A DNA stretch of 64,000 bases from assembly GCA_028023455.1 (NCBI GenBank), contig JAQFVV010000036.1, forward strand, positions 7,189,576 to 7,253,575, read 5' to 3'. Below the pieces are notes generated by a model. It was not told where the DNA came from. It made no database searches and saw only the letters and a list, made by a program, of their open reading frames with translations. The translations under genes and the position numbers were made by a program. Each line of letters starts with the position of its first letter. The first letter of the stretch is position 1. This document shows positions 56,855 through 64,000 of the stretch, one piece after another. Origin of the DNA: Epiperipatus broadwayi (lineage: Eukaryota > Onychophora > Udeonychophora > Euonychophora > Peripatidae).

Positions 56855-57202
56855 TTTTTAAATTAATTGTCTCTTCAACTTTTCTTCTAATTTCACTAAA
56901 TCCAATGATGTGCCATTTAATATAAGACAGTTCTTCTTCCAATTTTCCTTTACTTGAAAGTGATCTGTAGTTGCCAGTATCTTAAAAAGTCATCATCAAA
57001 TGGTTAAATATAGCTAATGTAGATTTTATTTATATATATATGTAAATAATTTATATGATTATATAATGGTTATGTGATGTGAATGTAAGAGGGAGTGTTT
57101 GTAGATGCATTTGTCACAGTAAATAAAAATAGATTATGAGTGAGTTTAATAAATTTGAAAATAAATGGAGTTTTAATGGATTTTACTAAGAGATTGTATA
57201 AT

Positions 57203-57203
57203 T

Positions 57204-57258
<55 letters not shown>

Positions 57259-57283
57259 AAAAAAGACTGCTAGCATGCTCTTA

Positions 57284-57345
<62 letters not shown>
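57203..57345. repeat. Compound TC and TA microsatellite
   Basis: About 14 TC repeats (57203-57229), then TA repeats, a 35-bp spacer, and a second TA run of about 28 units to 57345. It abuts the truncated 5' end of LINE-B copy 2. Confidence 0.9.
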
Positions 57346-57346
<1 letters not shown>

Positions 57347-58940
57347 ATTAGGAAATATAAAACCAGTTAAATTTAAAAATTGTGTAGAACTAGGACAAGG
57401 ATGCCCTATGCCATCTATTTTGTATATTTGATAGAAATAGAGAGCAATAAAAAGACTAGGAAGAGAGGTAGAAAGATCATTAATAGGTGTCAAAGGAGTA
57501 AGTACATTATCAGGTTTTATTTTGTAGATATCTTCTTGTTAACAGAAAGTAGGGATGATATGAAAATTATTCTGAAGACATGTGCAATGGTGAATAAAGA
57601 GATGGGGAGTAAATTTAGTGAAGAAAAATAAAAAGTAATGATGTTAAATACTGGGGAAAGAGAAGAGAAATATTTTTTGTTGTGGAATATAAAGCAAAAT
57701 GTGGAAAATAGATATAGTCATTTGGGAATCATCTTAAGTAATCAGAAAAATTGGTTGGATAAACGGGAGAAAAAATTGGTAAATGAAGCAAAGAAAAGGG
57801 ACTGATAAAGAAATCAACAGTGTTTTTTATATAATAAATATGATGTAGTTAGAATTGTATGGAAAAGAGTGGTAGTAGCAGGGTTCACTTGTGGTAATGA
57901 TGCATTATATTTTAGTAAAGGGGAGTTAGATTACATAGAAAAAATACAAAGAGAAGTAGGAAGACAGGCATTAAATGCAGATGTGTGGATGGCAAAGGGG
58001 GCAATTCAAGGAGAAAAGGAATGGTCAATTTTTATATGAGAGGTGCAAAAAACAAAATCAAAATGCTCAGTAGAATGCAATTTATGGATAATGAGAGAAT
58101 AGCCAAAATAGTATTTAATTGGGTTATAAGTAAAGGACAGTCAACAATATAGGAGAGAAACATAATATGGTATGCAGAAGATTTGGAAAAATAATTTGCT
58201 TATTCAAAAAGTGGGATGATTGTATTAGGAGAATTGTTGAGTGTTATAATGGCAAATAATGGAATACAAAAAATAGATGCATTAATAAAGAATAGGGAGT
58301 TGGAGAACTAATATGGAGAGAAAAGAGTTTAAATAGATATAGAAATAAACACAATATTGGGTGCAAGTTAATTTATGATAATAGCAAGGAAAGTAGTTTA
58401 CTATTTAAGGCTTGAACAGAATTTTTAGCAGCAAGGAAATATAGGTGATTTAGTCTGCAAGTTATGTAAGGAAGGCATAAAAAATATTAAGCATCTGATA
58501 ATTGAATATAAATTCCCGCAAGTGGAAAAGGTATAAATAATGAAGTTGTTGGAGATAAATATAAACAAAGAGATTATACAGAATGTGGTTTTTTGGATTT
58601 TCATGCTGGGTTTGGGGAAAGATAAGAGAGATTTAGATATAAAGGCTATAGAGTTGATGAAGATTATGTTGGCGAAATAGGATAAAGCAGCATAGTAAAA
58701 AATATGGGAAAATCTATTGTGGGAAATGAACAGGGAAGGTGGCTAACAGATATCTCTGGGCCTAGTGACTGAGAGATACCTGACTTCGAAAAAGGAGCAA
58801 CCACAGTGCATCACATCACATGGTTTATGGGAAAATTATGTATTTTGAATAGACCATAATATAGGATGAAGTACTTAGATAAAATATTTATTATTTTTAA
58901 TTATTTTATTTCAATTGATTTGAGATAGTTTTTAATCTGT
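57345..58940 (+). mobile_element. LINE-B copy 2, 5'-truncated
   Basis: The better LINE-B copy. In + frames: IKPVKFKNCVELGQGCPMP (RT block with GQGCPMxPSIL, near 57358-57420), LVDIFLLTESRDDMKIIL where the family has FADD-type residues (near 57520-57570, mutated to FVDI), NRYSHLGIILSNQKNW, KRVVVAGFTCGNDALYFSK, LDYIEKIQREVGRQALNADVW, the WSIFI segment, NERIAKIVFNWVISKGQS-like text, and a CCHC knuckle LCKEGIKNIKHLIIE (near 58465-58510). MLGLGKDKRDLDIKAIELMK follows, then a 3' region with GTGCATCACATCACATGG and an AT-rich end near 58940. The knuckle and C-terminal blocks match 42638-42372. Not intact; its clade is unproven. Confidence 0.8.
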
Positions 58941-58944
58941 TACA

Positions 58945-59898
58945 TTATGTCATTTAAAAATTATAGGACTAAGATGTCTAGGATTCCAATTACATTTAGT
59001 AGCCATTTATAATAGAACATGATTTAAAATCCACACTCTTATTGGTAACATTTTTTAATTCTGAAGATTATAGACCAAACATTTTCATCTATTGCTAATT
59101 TCAATGAAATGTTAAACTGGCTTGATTAATTTGTATATTACAATCACTGCTAATAATAAGTTTTGGCTTTTTAGGATATCAATGTTCATTTATTTACAAT
59201 ATATATAGTTGGAAGTCAGCTAAAAGAGGAATTCTCCTTTTGTCATACTGAATGAATAAGCATGGATTGACTAAAATTTTGTTCAGCTTTCCTTAATGTT
59301 CTTGCTGCATTATGAAATGGGATTTTTGCTTCTGTTAATAAATATTATTCCATTTATTACTAATTTTAGTCAATTTGTGTTATAGTGAGTCAACATTTTT
59401 TGAACTCAAATGATCTTTTGTTTGACTGAAAACTTCTCTTAAATCAAACATTTTTGTTCTTTCTTGAAAAATTCATAAAATGGTTTTAAAATGTGGGACT
59501 TAATTATGAACCTGTAATTACTTTATATGTTTTTAGATTTGTATATTTTTGACTACTTCTATTATTTCTGCATCAGGATACTTTATTTAAAATTATGGCC
59601 TAAAAACTTATCCAATTTTTCAAATACATTTTCCTTTGGATTTAGGCAATATTCTGAAGTTTAGTTTTCACAGTTTCAATACATTTGAGTTTCTCTTTAA
59701 GTGAGCATTTATTATTATTACTAAACCATTGTTACTTCCATACTTTGAATTAAACAAATATTTAGATTTGATGTAATTACAAAAGATAAATGATTGCATT
59801 AGAATAAGTTTTCTAGCTGTATATATTTGATAGAGTGTTTATTTTTAAATACATTTTTTGCAAAATAAGAACAATTTTGAATAGTTGATGGTGCATGT
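58945..59898. other. No gene recognised
   Basis: AT-rich sequence upstream of a SINE-PLE cluster. Worn PLE coding text on the minus strand is possible but not demonstrable. Confidence 0.4.
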
Positions 59899-59899
59899 A

Positions 59900-60175
59900 T
59901 TTATTGTTTGACTATTTTCATCATCTGATATGAGTATTGAATTTAACTTTATCTAAATATTCTAAATACATTCAACTGTTAGTAATAGCACATCAAACAG
60001 GTTAGTATATGCACAATATTTCAAGAAGTATTATTTCCTCCTTTTTTAGGTGTTGCTGGCCTGACCAGTGACAGTACTACCATAGGAATTGAACATTGAC
60101 TCTTATATGCTTGGGTATTGAATTTTTTAAGGTAATACTCTAACCAACTGAACTATCCTGCCAAAGGCAAACAGT
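59900..60175 (-). mobile_element. tRNA-derived SINE (long-tail family), reverse copy
   Basis: Minus strand: head GGCAGGATAGTTCAGTTGG (A-box), TTAGAGTATTACC, B-box region TGTTCAATTCC (mutated from GGTTTGATTCC), then GTACTGTCACTGGTCAGGCC, GCAACACCTAAAAAAG and the tail to ACAGTTGAATGTATTTAGAA. It directly follows the 3' end of PLE 3 on the same strand, as the plus copy does at 61520. Confidence 0.8.
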
Positions 60176-60179
60176 TAAT

Positions 60180-61150
60180 AGACATTTCATATACTTATGT
60201 ATGAGTTTCCTCCTGATTTCTCCACTTTTTCTTCTTAAAAGCAAAGTTGATTAGTGATTTCCATACATTAGGTATAGTCATACTAGGTTGACTTATGGGA
60301 TTGTTTGTCATTGTCATGTGAGCAGGTTCTTTAAATTCTATTCTTTGTATCTTTTCTTCTCTATCCAATATTTTTGTTTTCTCAATTGAACATAATGTCA
60401 TTGTTATATACATGATATACTACCTTATACACACTGTTTTCTCTTTTCTAATTATCAGTTTATGTTCTTGCAAGCACTTTTTAATGGAATGACTGCTTTT
60501 GCCAATATAAGTGTTTCTGCATTCACATAGTATTTCATAGATGCAGTTTTTTCTTTTCAGCATCTCAAGTTTAGGTTTTATAGATATTAGAATGCCTCAT
60601 AGTGTGGTATGGCTCTGGAAAGCTGTTCTGATGTTGTACTGATTGTATATTTTCCTTACTTTGTCTGCTATTTTTGATATGTATGTGTACACTAATTGTA
60701 TTTTTCCTTTTGATGGTTTTTTTGTTGTCTATTTAAGGCTTTCCTAAATTGCTGGGTTATTGAACAAACTTCTTTTGTTCTGTTCCATAGTGATATTATA
60801 ACTCAATGTTTTGCGTTTCTGGTGTGATTGGATGTATAGACTAAATATTTTTCTGTATAAATAGATTTTGTTAAACTGTAGATTTGATTTTGCCATGAGA
60901 GTCTTGTTATGAGAAAATCTAAGAATGCCAATTTTTGTTCTTGTTCTGAATCTAGTGTAAATTTAATTGATGGGGATATATTTTTAATGTGTTTTCATAA
61001 AGTTTATAGTAGTTTCTTACTAAGTGGTCATACAACAAAGGGTATCATTCACATAGTGAACCCAAACTTTAGGTGGATATCGAGTAGTTTTTATGGCTGT
61101 GGTGTACCCATACATGTAAAAAATAACAGACAAATGAAGTAAAATCTGCA
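60180..61150 (-). pseudogene. Penelope-like element 3: RT end and GIY-YIG module
   Basis: On the minus strand from 61150: YGYTTAIKTT-like text, VWVHYVNDTLCC (61067-61041 encodes VWVHYVNDT), with the PLE catalytic box VDD changed to VND. Then FMKTH-KYIPIN and IYTRFRTRTKIGILRFSHN, the F-L-D-V/I-x-I-x-R region worn away. Next YIQSHQKRKTLSYN, ISKIADKVRKIYNQYNIRTAF, LEMLKRKNCIYEILCECRNTYIG (GIY-YIG core as IYEILCEC...YIGKSSHS near 60550-60480), KKCLQEHKLIIRK, KTKILDREEKIQRIEFKEPAH and VWKSLINFAFKKKKWRNQEE (60413-60195). Domain order RT then GIY-YIG is that of PLEs. Several frameshifts. Confidence 0.8.
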
Positions 61151-61515
61151 ATCAGTATAATATCAGAACAGCCTTCCAGAGCCATACCACATTACAAGGA
61201 ATTCTAACATTTACAAAGCTTAAACTTGAAATGCTGAAAAACACTTGCAAGAACACAAACTAATGATTAAGTGAGAAAACAGGTGTGTCTAAGTTAGCAG
61301 ACCATAATGTTCAATTGGGAAAACACAAAAATATTGGATAGAGAAGAAAGAGTACAAAGAAGAAAATTTAAAAAAGCTACTCACATGACAATCCCATAAG
61401 TCAACCTAGTGTGACTATACATAATGTATGGAAATCACTAATCAACTTTGCTCTTAAGAAACAAAAGGTGAGAAATCAGGAGGAACCTCATAGATAAGTA
61501 TATGAAATTTTTAAT
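61150..61515 (+). repeat. Inverted partial copy of PLE 3 C-terminus
   Basis: The plus strand repeats, with clear divergence, what the minus strand encodes at 60640-60180: NQYNIRTAFQSHTTLQGIL, LEMLKNTCKNTN (GIY-YIG core deleted), DNPISQPSVTIHNVWKSLIN, FALKKQKVRNQEEPHR. It abuts PLE 3 head to head. Inverted partial copies at one end are a usual outcome of PLE insertion. Confidence 0.8.
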
Positions 61516-61519
61516 GACT

Positions 61520-61660
61520 GTGGCCTTTGGCAGGATGGATCATTTGATTAGAGCAGGTCCAGGTTTGATTCCCATGCTAGTACTGTTACTGGTCAGGACA
61601 GCAACACCTGAAGAAGCAAAAATATCTCTCAAAATATGCATATATTAAAACTTTAAAATT
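61520..61660 (+). mobile_element. tRNA-derived SINE (long-tail family), truncated copy
   Basis: Plus strand: CTTTGGCAGGATGG (A-box side), then a deletion of the anticodon region, B-box GGTTTGATTCC (61563-61573), ATGCTAGTACTGTTACTGG, and GCAACACCTGAAGAAGC. The tail stops early near CATATATTA. It follows the inverted PLE 3 piece exactly as the reverse SINE follows PLE 3, so the two halves (59900-60640 and 61150-61660) form one inverted repeat. Confidence 0.8.
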
Positions 61661-61664
61661 TTAA

Positions 61665-62215
61665 TGAACTACCTTACCTTAGGGATTGGACATGAGTCTT
61701 AAGACTTTTAATAAGGGACTATATAATAACCACAAATTTTTAACTTCCCCTTAGGCTTGATGATAATTACTATTGAAATAGCTAAATTTGGTTTTCAGTG
61801 GGTATTGGAAATCCAATTTTTTACAATTTCTAGTAGTTTTTTAAAATTTGTTTTACACATTATTTGTCATGCCCTTAATAATTGGATAAAAACTGTTTTT
61901 CTCTGATCTTCCCCCAAGTATCTTTGGGGATGTTTTACATTTCTCTCTATTTACTATGCTGAACTGTATCCCTAACATTTCAAATTATTCTTTTTCTAAT
62001 ACAGGATTTTTCTTTTTATAAATTAGGTAAAATAGTAATTTTCCTGCAGTTTTGCTTCAAAGACAGTAATAATTATTCTGTGTGTCTGAATTGTCTTTCC
62101 ATTTACATCTATAGCTCTTACATTTTAACTTTTCAGAATATCTTTGAATTAATCCCTTTAACTTGTTTCCATAGATATCAATATTCCTCTTGAACCCTAT
62201 TTTAATTATCTTCCA
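61665..62215. other. No gene recognised
   Basis: AT-rich DNA before a LINE-A 5' region. Confidence 0.45.
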
Positions 62216-62218
62216 AGA

Positions 62219-63530
62219 GCATATATATAGTGCCTGGAGAAAGAAGTTTGTTGTTAATTGAGGTCTTAATGAAACCAAGGAAACCAAATTCCCAATATAT
62301 ACTCTGCATATTTTGTTGTTGTAGCTATTATTACTATATGATTATTCATTAAGTATGTAAATGTGGATGGGTGTTGTATCTTTAATGTTTTTTAATCTCC
62401 ACATTTAAAATCAAGAAACAACATCAACTTTCTTATCAGTTGCCTGGTAGTTTTTAACAAAATATTTAGTTGAGTTTGGTTAAAGACAAAATGGAATATG
62501 TGTAAATGAACTTTTTTAAAATAAGAATTTATAATTATGACCCATATGCCCAGGAGGCTGCAAAGTCACCAGCCAAGCTAACAGTTGATGACTGAAGGCA
62601 GGGGTGCTATGAATTCTCTGTGGACCCAGATTGCTATTTGATATTTTTTTAGGTAGTTATAACTGCATATCACTTTCAAATGAAAGTAAATTGTATAAAT
62701 TGGAAGAACTCTAATATTAAGTGGGACATTATTGCACTTTGTGAAGTTAGACGAAAAGCTGAAGAGACAATTGATTTAAAAAGTGGATAAATACTTTTAC
62801 TATAAAGGTATAAATATTAGAAGCACAAGTGGAATTGGATTCAACATAAATAAAAAGTGGAAGAGCAAGGAGTTTGTTGGTGTATTAGACAGAGTATCAA
62901 GATTGGGCATAACTCAATGCTATTAAGTTAGAATATGTATATTTGATTTAAAAATACCTTTTCACAGTGACTTGACTCAGCCCAAGTTTTTGGACTATTT
63001 AATGAAAGATACTAAATGCAGATAATTAAAGTTTATATCTCAATATAGAGGAATTTTATATGGAATGTGGAAAAAATTTTGATTAAATAAAACATTTTAA
63101 AATTATCATGGGAGACTTTAATACTAGAATTGGTAAATGATTAAAAGAGCTGTGGGTAAATTTGGTTATGATGATAAAAACGAGAGAGCACACAGACTTT
63201 GCAGAGAAAATGTACATTATTTCTTTGAGAAAAATGCTAAATGGAAGCATCCAAATGATATAGCATGATTGGATTATAATTTGACTAACAAAAAAAATGT
63301 ATTTCAAGATTGTAATGTTCTGAACAAATTCAACACGGGAAGTAAAGGTGTTGATGAAAAACTAGAGAGATAGAAATTATTAAGAAAAACACTATTCATT
63401 ATGGTCGATATTCCTAACTTTGGAAACATTTCACTGAATTTAAATTAGAACTTAAAAAGATCATTTTAAAATATTACAGATTTTGAATATAGTTCAGATT
63501 TGAATGAAATCAATAAAAAGAAGTACTTTT
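62219..63530 (+). mobile_element. LINE-A copy 9, 5' portion only
   Basis: The 5' untranslated region (62219-62690) aligns with 7436-7930, including the AGGAGGCT and GTGGACCCAG blocks. The endonuclease follows, much decayed: GDFNTRIG-like text (near 63112-63138), NERAHRLCREN, KNVFQDCNVLNKFNTGS (63290-63345). After about 63350 it continues briefly into the connector and stops near 63530. It lacks the RT and 3' end, an unusual shape for a LINE copy, since normal truncation removes the 5' end. A later deletion is the likely cause. Confidence 0.75.
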
Positions 63531-63534
63531 TAGT

Positions 63535-63930
63535 TACACTGGACAAACCTCTTGGTGGCACCATTTCTACGAAAACAAAGACAAATATAATTATTTCCAA
63601 ATCTCATTTGATTCACTTTTTTATTTGGTTTTTATGTGTTGTTTTTTATTAATTTTTTCCCCACATTTTTGGATTTCATACATTTGTGGGTTGTTTTTTT
63701 TTTTTAAAAAAAACCACCAAACATCTAATACAATTAAAAACATCAACACACCTCCTTTGATTGACTTTTTCATTTGATTTTTGTTGGCTGTTACTTTTTT
63801 TTTTCTAATTTAAGAAAATTGAAGCCTGTCCATTAAAGTATATAGATTGTCTATCTTAATATAAAGCTGAATACTGATTATATATATGTGAGGATAGTAA
63901 TCTAGACCAACTGATGATTGCTGGTTTAGC
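63535..63930. other. T-rich region, no gene recognised
   Basis: Long T- and A-tracts (63690-63710, 63797-63806). TTTGATT-rich phrases repeat around 63605 and 63757. No coding signal. Confidence 0.45.
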
Positions 63931-63934
63931 ATGA

Positions 63935-64000
63935 AATACGTATATTGGTGATTATTTATCTTTTCAACGTGTGTGATCAGGTGGGTCAGCAATATGAGAT
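63935..64000 (-). repeat. Dispersed repeat end, shared with 19.7 kb
   Basis: Reversed, it reads ATCTCATATTGCTGACCCAC, then GTTGAAAAGATAAATAATC and CCAATATAC, as at 19671-19735. The element continues beyond the window edge. Its class is unknown. Confidence 0.75.

Larger units (their letters stand above)
50063..56985 (-). mobile_element. LINE-A copy 8, interrupted by three insertions
   Basis: One reverse-strand LINE-A whose parts read continuously once the insertions are removed. Endonuclease 56985-56220 (largest frame 56854-56180: NTSGVGFIINKKW, LNSRSQMQIIQIYAPT, IVMGDFNAKIG, GSDHPLVRCKIHV). Connector 55683-55039. RT 51475-51104, with VDYEKAFDSINISSVIK at 51215-51160 and GYCHILKNIY at 51120-51090. 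Then RT 50273-50063, ending exactly at the catalytic box (LDFADDLS). Everything 3' of that box is missing, an end not expected from normal 5' truncation, so a later deletion or rearrangement cut it. Insertions are at 50289-51088, 51484-55038 and about 55687-56219. Confidence 0.88.

Noticed and set aside
57070-57493. Minus-strand frames rich in Ile-Tyr repeats
   Set aside because: Translation of TA microsatellites.
1-64000. CRISPR array, prokaryotic operons, or origin
   Set aside because: No regularly spaced short repeats and no dense coding; the element content is eukaryotic.

Overview
This is eukaryotic, almost certainly animal, DNA. It is strongly AT-rich, rich in simple repeats, and filled with decayed mobile elements. 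I find no convincing host gene, no intact transposon ORF and no functional tRNA or rRNA gene. The element types are APE-endonuclease LINEs, Penelope-like elements (PLEs) with GIY-YIG modules, a ZBED5-type hAT, a mariner, Gypsy traces, tRNA-derived SINEs and MITEs. They suggest an invertebrate, but the species cannot be fixed. Two copies of one MITE differ largely by CpG to TpG/CpA changes, which points to germline CpG methylation in the host.

The dominant family is an RTE-like LINE (LINE-A) with at least nine copies: 1-2035, 7436-10592, 19245-19400, 23940-26170, 26505-27092, 32780-33172, 35875-37990, 50063-56985 and 62219-63530. A second LINE (LINE-B), with a CCHC knuckle near its C-terminus, lies at 40665-42660 and 57345-58940. 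PLE remains are at 42690-45726, 55687-56219 and 60180-61515. SINEs number two families: a ~100-bp Val(UAC)-tRNA-derived one (31246-31347, 37075-37175), and a longer one whose 3' tail also follows LINE-like coding sequence at 17.35-17.7 kb. DNA transposons include a TA-flanked MITE pair (13780-14654, 47034-48122), a 308-bp hAT MITE (12498-12805), a mariner (38738-39570) and a 3.55-kb hAT (51484-55038).

The most interesting system is a repeat family at 6.67, 14.84, 35.13, 35.52 and 45.93 kb. Its copies carry a hammerhead ribozyme motif: CUGAUGA, short stem II, GAAA, a two-base-pair stem III, GUC, and a complementary stem I. At 45.93-46.93 kb successive motifs delimit a head-to-tail unit of about 500 nt, preceded by an inverted partial copy. 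That is the layout of retrozymes or PLE pseudo-LTRs, and it starts about 200 bp after the GIY-YIG end of a PLE. A second 800-bp element with similar architecture (two 340-bp direct units plus an inverted partial copy, 15-bp target duplication) sits at 50289-51088.

The 50-57 kb block is a readable nest. A reverse-strand LINE-A was hit by the 800-bp tandem element, the hAT and a PLE fragment; the first two carry target duplications and the LINE coding order resumes after each. Several tandem duplications of 70-211 bp with nearly identical copies are scattered through the window and may be recent slippage or assembly artefacts. The stretches between elements (listed individually) hold only AT-rich sequence, microsatellites and unassignable fragments.
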